A stretch of DNA of 49,795 nucleotides from positions 1 to 49,795 of the forward strand of contig JAGAPC010000022.1 of NCBI GenBank assembly GCA_017623475.1, in the 5' to 3' direction. The stretch comes from Clostridia bacterium. GTDB taxonomy: Bacteria; Bacillota; Clostridia; Oscillospirales; UBA644. The position numbers and the translations under genes were made by a program. Of this stretch, positions 7,828 through 16,628 are shown in pieces (within the stretch, counting starts at the first letter, position 1; each line of letters opens with the position of its first letter). The notes below the pieces were generated by a model. The model worked only from the letters and a program-made list of their open reading frames with translations, was not told the DNA's origin and made no database searches.

Positions 7828-8844
7828 TCACTTTCCCGCTTGTTCGGTTTCCTTTTGTGCTTTCAACTGTTCGGTGATCTTTTCCACCGCGCCGGATCTT
7901 GCAAAGTTCGCCGCTTGGCGAATGGCGTTCTTGAACGCCTTTGCGTTGGAGCTTCCGTGGGCTTTTACCACCGGCTTTGCCACGCCCAACAGAACGGCGC
8001 CGCCCTCTTCCGTGTAATCCAATTTCCGCTTCATAACCCGAAGCTGAGGCTTCAGCATGGCGGCAAGAAGCTTGGAAAAGAGGGTGGACGTCAGGGCGTC
8101 CTTCATAATGCTCATCATAAACATGGCGGTGCCTTCCACCGTTTTCAGCAGAATGTTTCCCGCAAAGCCGTCTGCCACGAGAACGTCGCAGGTGCCGTCG
8201 AAAATCCCTCTGCCTTCCACGTTTCCGATAAATTCAAAGGCGTTGTTTTCTTTCAAAAGAGCGTGTGCCTGCTGATACAGTTCGGGACCTTTGGTTTCTT
8301 CGGTTCCGTTGTTCAGAAGTCCCACCTTGGGCTTGGTGCAGAAGCCGGCGTTTTTCATGTACAACGCGCCCATGGTCCCGAACTGATCCAGATATTCCGG
8401 CGTGCACACTTCGTTTGCGCCGCTGTCGATCAGCATAAAATGTCCGGTTTTGGAGGGGAATACGGGGGCAAACGCCGCCCGCTTTACGTTGGCGATCCGC
8501 TTGACGATCAAGGTGCCGCCCGCCAGAATCGCGCCGGAATTCCCGGCAGAAACGAAGGCGTCGCCCTCGCCGTTCTTCAACAGATCAAACGCCAGCCCCA
8601 TGGAAGAATTGCGTTTTGCCTTCAGTACGCTTCCCGCGTCGTCCTCCATGGTAATGATCTCTTCCGCGTGGCGGATCTCAATGTTGTTATCGTCGATGTC
8701 GTTTTCGTCCATCGTTTGCTTCAGCAGTGCTTCCGGGCCGGTGACGATGATCTTCACGCCCAGCTCTTCCACTGCCATAGCGCAGCCTTTCAGGATTTGC
8801 AGAGGGGCGTTGTCACCGCCCATGCCGTCAACGATGATGGTCAT
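7828..8844 (-). CDS. plsX: Phosphate acyltransferase
   Basis: A 338-residue protein that makes acyl-phosphate from acyl-ACP for phospholipid synthesis (PlsX/PlsY route). Recognisable features are the N-terminal VDGMGGDNAP, the SAGNSGAILAGG segment, the LIDSGANEVC stretch and the C-terminal ADGFAGNILLKTVEG region, all typical of PlsX. Length matches the family. AGGAAGG lies about 9 bases before ATG 8844. It is followed after 7 bases by the unusual carrier protein and then rnc. Because PlsX uses acyl-ACP, its adjacency to a carrier protein lacking the attachment Ser is notable. Confidence 0.95.
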   Translation of the reverse strand: MTIIVDGMGGDNAPLQILKGCAMAVEELGVKIIVTGPEALLKQTMDENDIDDNNIEIRHAEEIITMEDDAGSVLKAKRNSSMGLAFDLLKNGEGDAFVSAGNSGAILAGGTLIVKRIANVKRAAFAPVFPSKTGHFMLIDSGANEVCTPEYLDQFGTMGALYMKNAGFCTKPKVGLLNNGTEETKGPELYQQAHALLKENNAFEFIGNVEGRGIFDGTCDVLVADGFAGNILLKTVEGTAMFMMSIMKDALTSTLFSKLLAAMLKPQLRVMKRKLDYTEEGGAVLLGVAKPVVKAHGSSNAKAFKNAIRQAANFARSGAVEKITEQLKAQKETEQAGK

Positions 8845-8867
8845 AGTTTATACCTTCCTCTCTGAAT

Positions 8868-10205
8868 TTATCCGCAGATTTCCGTTTCTTCTTCTGCAGG
8901 AAGCGTGATAGGAATATTTTTTTCGTTACAATAGTCGGTAAGGGTGTTTAACGCCCGGGCGGACAACAGCCCTTTCCGTTCTTTTTTCTTGATTTTGCCT
9001 TCCAACACAGGGAGCAGCCCGAAGTTTACGTTCATGGGCTGAAACTCGGTGACCGACGGATCGGATACGTAATGGGCAAGGGCGCCGATTGCCGTCTCCC
9101 GCGGAAATTCCGCCGTATCGCCCAAGACGGCGTTTAACCCTGCCACGAATCCCGACGAGGCGGATTCGATATATCCCTCCACCCCGGTGATCTGTCCGGC
9201 AAAATACAGGTTTTCCCGATTGCGCACCCGATAGGTGGGCGTGAGAATTTGGGGAGAATTCAAAAACGTGTTGCGGTGCATGACGCCGTAACGGACGAAT
9301 TCCGCCTGCTCCAGCCCGGGGATCATTCCGAAGACCCGACGTTGCTCTCCCCAGGTCAGATGGGTCTGAAAGCCCACGATGTTGTAAAGGGAAGAGGCGG
9401 CGTTGTCTTTTCGCAGCTGAACGACCGCCTTCGGCAATTTTCCGGTGTGGGGATTCATCAATCCCACCGGCTTCAACGGACCGAACAATAAGGTTTCGTA
9501 TCCCCGGGACGCCATAACCTCCACCGGCATACACCCTTCGAAAACCTTGTTGTTTTCAAAGCCGTGCAGATGGGCGGTTTCGGCGGAGATAAGCGCCTTG
9601 TAAAAGGCGTCGTATTCCTCCTCGTTCATGGGGCAGTTGATATAATCCGGCGTTCCCTTGTCGTAGCGGGAGGCAAGATACGCCTTGGACATATCAATGC
9701 TTTCCGCCGTAACGATGGGTGCCGCGGCGTCAAAGAAGGAAAGACCTTCTCCGAATTGCTTGACGATCTCTTCCGCCAACGGTTCCGATGCCAGGGGACC
9801 TGCGGCGATGACGGTGGGTTCGTCAAAATCCAGGGTGGAAATTTCCTGCTCCACCACGGTGATATTGGGATGATTCCGGATCTTTTCGGTGACATAGGCG
9901 GCAAAGGCGTCCCGATCCACCGCCAAAGCACCTCCGGCAGGAACCCGGGTGGCAACGGCGGCTTCCATGACGAGGGAGCCCATGCGCAGCAATTCTTCCT
10001 TCAAAAGTCCGATGGCGTTCTGTAGCCCCTCCGCCCGCAGAGAATTGGAGCAGACCAGCTCGCAGAACAGGTCCGATTTATGGGCAGGGGATTTTTTCAG
10101 GGGCTTCATTTCGTACAGGGTTACCGTTGCCCCGTGTCGGGCGCATTGCCACGCCGCTTCGCACCCTGCAAGCCCCGCCCCGACGACGGTTACGGAGCGA
10201 TTCAT
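8868..10205 (-). CDS. trmFO: Methylenetetrahydrofolate--tRNA-(uracil-5-)-methyltransferase
   Basis: A 445-residue flavoprotein that makes m5U54 in tRNA using methylene-THF and reduced FAD. The N-terminus has the dinucleotide fold [13 protein letters not shown] (7-19); further motifs are [20 protein letters not shown], and [19 protein letters not shown] near residue 340. ATG 10205 is chosen because its ATGA overlaps the topA stop and the upstream extension to 10313 lies in topA. The neighbours dprA-topA-trmFO are a conserved Firmicute order. The end, EEETEICG, precedes plsX by 23 bases. Confidence 0.94.
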   Translation of the reverse strand: MNRSVTVVGAGLAGCEAAWQCARHGATVTLYEMKPLKKSPAHKSDLFCELVCSNSLRAEGLQNAIGLLKEELLRMGSLVMEAAVATRVPAGGALAVDRDAFAAYVTEKIRNHPNITVVEQEISTLDFDEPTVIAAGPLASEPLAEEIVKQFGEGLSFFDAAAPIVTAESIDMSKAYLASRYDKGTPDYINCPMNEEEYDAFYKALISAETAHLHGFENNKVFEGCMPVEVMASRGYETLLFGPLKPVGLMNPHTGKLPKAVVQLRKDNAASSLYNIVGFQTHLTWGEQRRVFGMIPGLEQAEFVRYGVMHRNTFLNSPQILTPTYRVRNRENLYFAGQITGVEGYIESASSGFVAGLNAVLGDTAEFPRETAIGALAHYVSDPSVTEFQPMNVNFGLLPVLEGKIKKKERKGLLSARALNTLTDYCNEKNIPITLPAEEETEICG

Positions 10206-12379
10206 TTGCCTTCGCTCTCCGTTTTGTCGCTCTTCTTGTAAGGGGTTTGATATCCGCAGCCCTCGGTGACGCAGTTCAGCGTGCCGAAATGACGGAAGAG
10301 GGTTTTTCCGCATTTGGGGCAGGTATCCGCCGTGGGAATATCCCAGGTGCGGAAGCCGCAGGCGGCACCCTTTTCACAGGAATAATAGGTTTTTCCCTTT
10401 TGGGTCTTGCGGACGACCAGATTTCCTCCGCAGATCGGACAGGTACCGGCGGCCTTGGTGTAAACCGGCTTGGTGTTTTTACATTCCGGATATCCGGGGC
10501 AAGCCAAAAATCTTCCGAATCGGCTGACCTTATAGACCATTTTCCGTCCGCACAGCTCACAGATTTCGTCGCTTTCCTCTACGGGGGTTTCCACCTTGCG
10601 GCGTTCGGTATTGCTTTCCGCCTTTTCCAAAGCGGCGGCAAAGTCACCGTAGAAGTTCTGCATGACCTCTACCAAGGTCTTTTTCCCTTCCTCCACGTTG
10701 TCCAACTGCTTTTCCATTTCGGCGGTGAAGGCGGAATCTACGATATTGCTGAAGTTTTCAATCATCAGATCGGTGGTAACGACGCCCAAATTGGTGGGCT
10801 TCAGGGCTTTTCCTTCCCGTTCCACGTAATCCCGTTCGATGATCGTTCCCACGATGGGCGCAAAGGTGGAAGGTCTGCCGATGCCGTTTTCTTCCAGGGT
10901 TTTGATCAGCGATGCTTCGGTATAACGGGAGGGGGGCAGGGTGAATTTCTGTTCGGATTTCAGTTCCTTGAAGTCCAATTTATCCCCTTCCTTCACGTCG
11001 GGGAAGGCGGAAGATTCCTCCTGCTCGTCGGAATAACGGTAGAGACGGCTGTAACCGTCGAAGACTCTCTTGGTGTCGGAGGCGCGGAACAGATATCCGG
11101 CGGCTTCGATCTCAATGCTTCTGACGTGCTGAACCACGGATGCCATCTGGCTTGCGGTAAACCGTTCCCAGATCAATTTGTACAACCGATACTGATCGTG
11201 GGAAAGGCTTGCCTTGATCGCGTCGGGGGTCAGGTTGATATCGGTGGGACGGATGGCTTCGTGGGCGTCCTGCGCGCCCTGGCGGGTCTTGAACACCCGG
11301 GCGGTCTTGGGATAATACTGCTCCCCGTAGGCGTTGACGATATATTCCTTCGCGCTGTTTCTCGCTTCGTCGGAGATCCGCAAGGAGTCGGTTCTCATGT
11401 AGGTAATCAAACCGACGGGACCGTGGCCGACCACGTCGATACCTTCGTACAAGGCCTGTGCCACGGACATGGTCTTTTGGGGGTGCATATTCAAATGAAC
11501 CGACGCGTCCTGCTGTAACGAGGAGGTGGTGAAGGGCGGGGGCGGATTTTTCAGCTTTTCCTGTTCCTTCAGAGAACGGACGACGTAATCCTTGCCCTCC
11601 AGCTCTGCCCGGATCTTTGCGTTTTCCTCGGCGTTGGCAACGGTGATTTTGCCCTTATCGTTTCCGAAGAAGCGGGCGGTGTATTCCTTCTTCCCGTTGC
11701 GGAAGCAGGCGTCTAAATTCCAATATTCCTGGGGAATAAACGCTTCGATCTCCCGTTCCCGATCCACAACCCAGCGGGTGGCGACCGATTGAACGCGTCC
11801 GGCGGAAAGACCGTATTTTACCTTGTGCCACAGGAAGGGGGACAATTTATATCCCACGATCCGATCCAGCACCCGGCGGGTCTGTTGCGCGGAGACCAGA
11901 TCCTGATCGATGGCGCGGGGATGCTGAATCCCCTCGGTGACGGCTTTCCGTGTAATTTCGTTAAAGGTAACCCGGTTTGCGGCGCTTTCGTCCAATTCCA
12001 GCACTTGGGCAAGATGCCACGCAATCGCTTCTCCTTCCCGGTCAGGGTCGGTTGCCAGATAGACGGCCTTGCTGTTTTTCGCCGCGGTTTTCAGCTCCTT
12101 CAGAAGGGCGGCCTTACCGTCCTTGCGGGGAACGATATATTCGGGGGTAAAGCCGTTTTCGATGTCAACCCCCAAGCGGGAGGCGGGAAGATCCCGAATG
12201 TGCCCCTTGGAGGAAAGAACCTCGTACTTGCTTCCCAAATATTTTTTAATGGTTTTCGCTTTGGAGGGAGATTCCACGATCAAAAGATTTTTCGTGGGAC
12301 GGGTGGTCTTTTTTGCAGTGGTTTTTGCAGTCCCGGTTTTCTTTCGGGTGGTTTTGGTTGCGGTGGTTTTCGTTGCCAT
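10202..12379 (-). CDS. topA: DNA topoisomerase I (type IA) with three C-terminal zinc ribbons
   Basis: A 725-residue enzyme that relaxes negative supercoils. The Toprim domain begins [13 protein letters not shown] (E36), with DPDRE at 111-115; the active-site tyrosine is Y327 in LITYMRTDS. Three Cys4-type zinc ribbons follow in the last 150 residues (starting CELCG, CPICG and CPKCG). Before the Toprim fold is an unusual 30-residue tail made almost only of Lys, Thr, Ala and Arg. ATG 12379 is preferred over ATG 12409 because AAGGAG lies 10 bases before it. It follows dprA and overlaps trmFO by 4 bases. Confidence 0.95.
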   Translation of the reverse strand: MATKTTATKTTRKKTGTAKTTAKKTTRPTKNLLIVESPSKAKTIKKYLGSKYEVLSSKGHIRDLPASRLGVDIENGFTPEYIVPRKDGKAALLKELKTAAKNSKAVYLATDPDREGEAIAWHLAQVLELDESAANRVTFNEITRKAVTEGIQHPRAIDQDLVSAQQTRRVLDRIVGYKLSPFLWHKVKYGLSAGRVQSVATRWVVDREREIEAFIPQEYWNLDACFRNGKKEYTARFFGNDKGKITVANAEENAKIRAELEGKDYVVRSLKEQEKLKNPPPPFTTSSLQQDASVHLNMHPQKTMSVAQALYEGIDVVGHGPVGLITYMRTDSLRISDEARNSAKEYIVNAYGEQYYPKTARVFKTRQGAQDAHEAIRPTDINLTPDAIKASLSHDQYRLYKLIWERFTASQMASVVQHVRSIEIEAAGYLFRASDTKRVFDGYSRLYRYSDEQEESSAFPDVKEGDKLDFKELKSEQKFTLPPSRYTEASLIKTLEENGIGRPSTFAPIVGTIIERDYVEREGKALKPTNLGVVTTDLMIENFSNIVDSAFTAEMEKQLDNVEEGKKTLVEVMQNFYGDFAAALEKAESNTERRKVETPVEESDEICELCGRKMVYKVSRFGRFLACPGYPECKNTKPVYTKAAGTCPICGGNLVVRKTQKGKTYYSCEKGAACGFRTWDIPTADTCPKCGKTLFRHFGTLNCVTEGCGYQTPYKKSDKTESEGK

Positions 12380-12409
12380 TACGGTTCTCCTTTTCGGATG
12401 GTTTTTCAT

Positions 12410-13573
12410 TTATTTTCGGCGAAACATCGACCCCGGCAGTGCTTCAATGCAACCGGACAATTCCAGTGCCTGCAGGAGTGGAAGGACGCGGTGGAAGGGC
12501 AGACCCGTTTGCTGACAGATCTCGTCGGCAGACAGGGGCTGATCCTCCGGGAACGCCCGATAGACCGCCGTTTCTTCAACGGAAAGTGCCGGCGGCGGAT
12601 TGACCGCAGGCTCTTTTCCTTTCGGCTTCGGCGCTTCGGGGTGTGACGGAGCAGAACGTTCCCCCATCGCCGGAACGTATCGGACGGTGGTGGGTGTGAT
12701 TCGGTCTCCGTAACGGGGTAAGAACTCGTTGAATATATCATCAGGCTCGGTGCAAAAAACAGCGCCGTGCTTAATGAGCTGATTGGTTCCGGTGTTGATC
12801 CGGTCGGAGGGGGCTGCCGGAAGGGCAAACAACATCCGATTTTGCTCTACCGCGTGGCGGGCGGTACTCATCGATCCGCTTTTGGGCGGACATTCCACGA
12901 CTAAAACGCCGTCGGAAAGCCCGGAGATAATGCGGTTTCTCCGCGGGAAATTCCGGGCAAGGGGCGGGGTGGAGGGAAGATATTCCGAAATCAATCCCCC
13001 GTGCTCCCTTAATAAGCGGTAAAGGGTTTCGTTGGATTTGGGATAAATAATATCAACGCCGCATCCCAAAATGGCAAAGGAGGCTTTCCCCTTGATCAAA
13101 GAGCCCTTGTGGGCGTAGGTGTCAATGCCGTTCGCCATTCCGCTGACGATCTGAAAGCCGGACAGCGCCAAGGAGCAGGAAAAGGTTGCGGCGGCAGCGG
13201 CGGCGTCGGAAGAGCATTTCCGCGTCCCCACCACGCCGACGGTGGGCTTGTTCGGATCGGGAAGCTGACCGATGACGAAAAGCGCCGGGGGCGGATCGTC
13301 GATCTCCCGCAAGGGGGCGGGGTAGTTTGCATCGTGATAGCAGACCACGTCGATGCCCTTTTGACGGCAATCGTCCAAAACCCGTTGGGCTTCCCGCAGA
13401 TCCTTGTTTAAAAACGGGGCGGCGTCCTTTTCGCCCAGATGGGGGATCAGCTCCGCCTTCGTGGCGTGATACGCCTGTTTCACGTCCATCGCCTGAATCA
13501 GCCGGGAGGTCTTTACCGTACCCTGCTTTCCCGCAAGGAGAAGCCATAGGGTATAGAGTGCGTTTTCAGTCAT
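12410..13573 (-). CDS. dprA: DNA-processing protein DprA
   Basis: A 387-residue Smf/DprA protein, which binds incoming single-stranded DNA and loads RecA during transformation. The central Rossmann domain shows VGTRKCSSDA, VSGMANGIDTYAH, AILGCGVDIIYP, and FPRRNRIISGLSDGVLVVE. The GSLIT-type stretch is SGSMSTARHAVEQNR. A Pro-rich linker of about 300-330 leads to a C-terminal winged-helix domain (residues 335-385). AAAGGA lies upstream of ATG 13573. It lies 22 bases after the rRNA methyltransferase and just before topA. Presence of dprA alone does not prove competence. Confidence 0.93.
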   Translation of the reverse strand: MTENALYTLWLLLAGKQGTVKTSRLIQAMDVKQAYHATKAELIPHLGEKDAAPFLNKDLREAQRVLDDCRQKGIDVVCYHDANYPAPLREIDDPPPALFVIGQLPDPNKPTVGVVGTRKCSSDAAAAAATFSCSLALSGFQIVSGMANGIDTYAHKGSLIKGKASFAILGCGVDIIYPKSNETLYRLLREHGGLISEYLPSTPPLARNFPRRNRIISGLSDGVLVVECPPKSGSMSTARHAVEQNRMLFALPAAPSDRINTGTNQLIKHGAVFCTEPDDIFNEFLPRYGDRITPTTVRYVPAMGERSAPSHPEAPKPKGKEPAVNPPPALSVEETAVYRAFPEDQPLSADEICQQTGLPFHRVLPLLQALELSGCIEALPGSMFRRK

Positions 13574-13595
13574 AGGCTTTCCTTTCCGGGCGGAA

Positions 13596-14336
13596 TTATT
13601 TCAAGCGGTAGATCATAATAGACGCTGCCGAGGCGGCGTTCAGGGAATTGATGGGGTTTTGCATGGGAATATAAACGGTTTGATCCGCCTTGGACAGGAC
13701 GGCGGGGGAGATTCCGTTCCCCTCGCTTCCGATCACTACGGCGCGCTTCTCTCCAAAGGTAATTTCTTCGGGGGAGATCGCCGAGGAATCCAGCGCCGTT
13801 GCAAATACGGTAAAGCCGTCGTTCTGCAATTCCGTTACGGTGGCGGAAAGATCGTCGGACTGTTCGATATGACAGGCGCGGAAAGCGCCGGCGGTAGCCA
13901 TCAGGGTCTTTGCCGACCAGGGATTTGCGCAGCCGGGGGAGAGCACGACGCCGAAGCCGAAGGCGTAGGCGGTGCGGATGACCGTTCCCACGTTGCCCGG
14001 ATCCTGTACTCCGTCCAGCAGAACCAATTTATTCGGACGTTGGGTTTCCTTCCGGGTTACGGTGCAGGCGACGGTCTGCTCCGATACTGCGGCGCAGATC
14101 TTTTTCATCGCTTGCGTCGAGAGTCGATAGACCGACACGGTGTTCGGCAACGAAGAAAGAAACGCCGCGTGCTTTTCAACGTCGGTGGTAAATACCTCCA
14201 GGATGCAATCGACCGGCAATTCTTCTACGAAGCGCGTTCCCTCGATAAAAAAGGTTTCCCGGGTTGGGTTTTTGCGGATTTTTGCGATTTCTTTTAAATA
14301 GGGGTTTGCCCCCGAAGAAATCTCCTTAAAGCTCAT
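13596..14336 (-). CDS. TrmH/SpoU-family RNA 2'-O-methyltransferase
   Basis: A 246-residue SPOUT-class methyltransferase. The N-terminal 100 residues form the substrate-binding domain (FFIEGTRFVEEL). The catalytic domain carries DPGNVGTVIRTA (112-123), VIGSEGNGIS near 196-205, and the knot-forming SLNAASAASIMIYRL at the end. Homologues ribose-methylate rRNA or tRNA, but the target base cannot be read from sequence. ATG 14336 overlaps the trkA stop (ATGA), so the two genes are translationally coupled. dprA follows after 22 bases. Confidence 0.9.
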   Translation of the reverse strand: MSFKEISSGANPYLKEIAKIRKNPTRETFFIEGTRFVEELPVDCILEVFTTDVEKHAAFLSSLPNTVSVYRLSTQAMKKICAAVSEQTVACTVTRKETQRPNKLVLLDGVQDPGNVGTVIRTAYAFGFGVVLSPGCANPWSAKTLMATAGAFRACHIEQSDDLSATVTELQNDGFTVFATALDSSAISPEEITFGEKRAVVIGSEGNGISPAVLSKADQTVYIPMQNPINSLNAASAASIMIYRLK

Positions 14337-14977
14337 TTCAGCATCCTCGCAATATTTTGGGACATTCCGATAACCATCAACGTGTCCCGTTCGTCAAACC
14401 GATGGTCGGGATCCAGATTGGTGTCGATAAATTCCGCACCGTCTTTGCGGATTCCGATTACGTTGACCCCGTAATTGACGCGGACGTTCAGCTCCCGAAG
14501 GGATTTTCCCACCCACGGAGAGGGTGCGTTGATCTCCACGATGGATTGGTCTCCTCCCAAGGGGATGAAGTCTAAAAGATCCGCGGAAAATTTCCGTGCG
14601 ATGCGATCCCCCATATCCACCTCGGGGCAAACGATATAATCCGCACCGATGCGGCGGAGAAGTCGGGAGTGCTTTTCATCGTAGGATTGGCAAATAATGT
14701 GCTTTGCCCCCATTTCCTTTACCAGGGTGGTCACCAGGGCGCTTGCCTGAATATCCTCGGAAATGGCAACGATGACGTGGTCGTAATCGGGAACGTCCAG
14801 GGCTTGCAGTACCGTTTCGTCCAGGCAGTCTCCCTGCCGGGCATCTACTTCTCCGGCGATGCGGTCAATCTTTTCCAAATCGATATCTACCGCAAGAACT
14901 TCTTCTCCCAGCCGTACCAGTTTCCGGGCGGTTTCCCGTCCGAATTGGCTTAATCCGATAATCAAAAAAGAATGCAT
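14333..14977 (-). CDS. trkA: TrkA/KtrA-family potassium channel regulatory subunit
   Basis: A 214-residue cytoplasmic RCK protein. The N-terminal Rossmann fold begins FLIIGLSQFGRETA and continues with VDIDLEKIDRI and QGDCLDETVLQALD, the nucleotide-binding half. A TrkA-C domain occupies about 135-214. It gates the membrane subunit encoded next to it (trkH, 12 bases upstream) in response to nucleotides. AAGGAG lies 9 bases before ATG 14977. Size and single RCK unit fit KtrA-type regulators better than the double TrkA of E. coli. No c-di-AMP riboswitch fits in the short leader. Confidence 0.92.
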   Translation of the reverse strand: MHSFLIIGLSQFGRETARKLVRLGEEVLAVDIDLEKIDRIAGEVDARQGDCLDETVLQALDVPDYDHVIVAISEDIQASALVTTLVKEMGAKHIICQSYDEKHSRLLRRIGADYIVCPEVDMGDRIARKFSADLLDFIPLGGDQSIVEINAPSPWVGKSLRELNVRVNYGVNVIGIRKDGAEFIDTNLDPDHRFDERDTLMVIGMSQNIARMLK

Positions 14978-14989
14978 AGCTGTAACTCC

Positions 14990-16363
14990 TTATCCGATAA
15001 GAATGTCGCCTTCGGGATAGCGAAGGGTATTTTGCCGCTTGCGGCGGTCGGTGAGAAGGGCGTAGGAAATTGTTAACATTCCTACCCTTCCGGAAAACAT
15101 TAAAAGCATTAAAAGAACTTTAGAAAGAGCCGTCAGCGTGGGGGTAACCGAAAGGGACAGCCCCACGGTAGCAAAGGCGGAGGTACATTCGTATAACGCT
15201 TCGAGAAAGCTTATTTCCGGTTCGATGCCGTTGATGAGAAAGGTGCAGATCAAAATCGCCACGATGGGGAGAAATACCAAGGCAAAGGCGCGGTAAACCA
15301 AATCGGAGGAAAGACGGCGCTTTAAGAGAATGGTGTCCTTCCGCCCGGTCAGAACGGAACGGATCGCTGCTGCCAGAACCGCAACGGTGGTTACCTTGAC
15401 GCCGCCTCCGGTGGAGCCGGAGGATGCGCCGATGAACATCAGAAGAATCGTCAGCACCTGGCTTGCCTCGGTCATCGCCGTAAGGTCGATGGTGTTCATG
15501 CCTGCCGTACGGGGGGAGATTGACTGAAAAAAGGAGGTCAGGATCTTTTCACTCCACGTTAGTCCCTCCAGCGTCGCGGCGTTGTCGAATTCAAATAAGA
15601 AAATGAAAAACGCTCCGCCCAAAATCAAGGATGCGGTCAAAATCAAAACGGTTTTGGAAAAGAGGGAAAGGTTTTTCCAGCGGCGCTTCGTGTACAGATC
15701 CTCCCAAACCAAAAAGCCCAATCCTCCGATGACGATCAAGCCCATGACCGTCAGATTTACGGTCACATCTCCGGCGTATCCGGTGAGAGACGAGAAGGGA
15801 GCGTCTGTGCCCAGCAGATCAAATCCGGCGTTGCAAAAGGCGGAAACCGAAACGAAGCAGCCTTTCCAGATTCCTTCCCACCAGCCGTATTCCGGAATAA
15901 AGCGGGCAGACAAAATCAATGCGCCGGTTCCTTCAAAGAGGGCGGTTCCCAAAAGAACGTGCTTCATGGTCCGGGCTGCGGTTTTGTAATCGGTCATGTT
16001 GAGGGATTCGGCAATCTGTTTCCGGTTGGACAGGGAAGAATCCCCCCGAAGCAAAAGAATCAGCGCCGAGCCCAAGGTCATAAATCCGAGTCCGCCGATC
16101 TGGATCATGCAAAGGATCACCGCTTCCCCGAAAAAGGACCACTGGGTTGCGGTGTCGTAAACGACCAGCCCCGTAATGCAGGTGGCAGAGGTTGCGGTAA
16201 ATAACGTATTGATCAGCGGAGTGCTTGCTCCGTCTTCTGCCGCGACGGGCAGGGTCAGAAGCAACGCTCCGGCAAGAATGATGAAAAGAAATCCGAAGAC
16301 CAGGAGCCGGGGCAAATTGAGCTTGCGGCGGTTTTTTTCGATGGGAGCAATTCGTTTTGCCAT
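14990..16363 (-). CDS. trkH: TrkH/KtrB-family potassium transporter, membrane subunit
   Basis: A 457-residue integral membrane protein with about ten hydrophobic segments and four pore-loop repeats, as in K+ uptake channels of the Trk/Ktr/HKT superfamily. Recognisable pore-region pieces are TSATCITGLVVYDTATQW, the SVSAFCNAGFDL segment, SISPRTAGMNTID, and SAFATVGLSL. The basic N-terminus (MAKRIAPIEKNRRKLN) is cytoplasmic by the positive-inside rule. AAAGGAGAG precedes ATG 16363. It is first in the long minus-strand run and has its own strong promoter about 35 bases upstream, giving an mRNA leader of only about 30 bases. Confidence 0.93.
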   Translation of the reverse strand: MAKRIAPIEKNRRKLNLPRLLVFGFLFIILAGALLLTLPVAAEDGASTPLINTLFTATSATCITGLVVYDTATQWSFFGEAVILCMIQIGGLGFMTLGSALILLLRGDSSLSNRKQIAESLNMTDYKTAARTMKHVLLGTALFEGTGALILSARFIPEYGWWEGIWKGCFVSVSAFCNAGFDLLGTDAPFSSLTGYAGDVTVNLTVMGLIVIGGLGFLVWEDLYTKRRWKNLSLFSKTVLILTASLILGGAFFIFLFEFDNAATLEGLTWSEKILTSFFQSISPRTAGMNTIDLTAMTEASQVLTILLMFIGASSGSTGGGVKVTTVAVLAAAIRSVLTGRKDTILLKRRLSSDLVYRAFALVFLPIVAILICTFLINGIEPEISFLEALYECTSAFATVGLSLSVTPTLTALSKVLLMLLMFSGRVGMLTISYALLTDRRKRQNTLRYPEGDILIG

Positions 16364-16399
16364 GGCTTTCTCTCCTTTTCTGCAAAAATTAACTACTAT

Positions 16400-16428
16400 A
16401 TAATAGCATTAAATTTTGTTTCTGTCAA
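16400..16428 (-). promoter_or_regulatory. SigA-type promoter at the head of the trkH...murC run
   Basis: On the minus strand: TTGACA (16428-16423), a 17-base spacer and TATTAT (16405-16400). It lies 37 bases before the trkH start. No other terminator or clear promoter was seen down to the hairpin at 3688-3716, so this may drive a 12-gene transcript. Confidence 0.85.
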
Positions 16429-16577
16429 GCCCCTTTCTTTTTGGAAAAAAAATCTTACGGGAAATTTCCTCTTTCGCGACATTCTGTTTAAAAAAAAGTT
16501 TCCGTTTTTTTGATTATTCCCGCGAAATTTGTCACCTGTTCGGAGAAAAGTCACATTTTTGCCGAAAAGAGTTGCGG

Positions 16578-16617
16578 AGTTTATGGTAAACTTTTTTATG
16601 TTCTCATAGTATATGAG
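16578..16617. repeat. Two perfect 6-3-6 palindromes upstream of the acetyltransferase gene
   Basis: AGTTTA-TGG-TAAACT (16578-16592) and CTCATA-GTA-TATGAG (16603-16617) lie 10 bases apart, just before the ribosome-binding site of the gene at 16629. They could be operator half-site pairs or leader hairpins. No convincing promoter could be assigned: a possible TTGCCG with a weak -10 at TATGGT is below standard. Confidence 0.5.
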
Positions 16618-16628
16618 GGAGGAAGCTT

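Noticed and set aside
10127-11518. 463-residue plus-strand frame
   Set aside because: It lies antisense to topA and the trmFO start, is rich in Gly/Phe/His as expected from a reverse-strand shadow, and has no ribosome-binding site.
16364-16400. c-di-AMP (ydaO-type) riboswitch before trkH
   Set aside because: The leader is only about 30 bases; the riboswitch needs well over 100.
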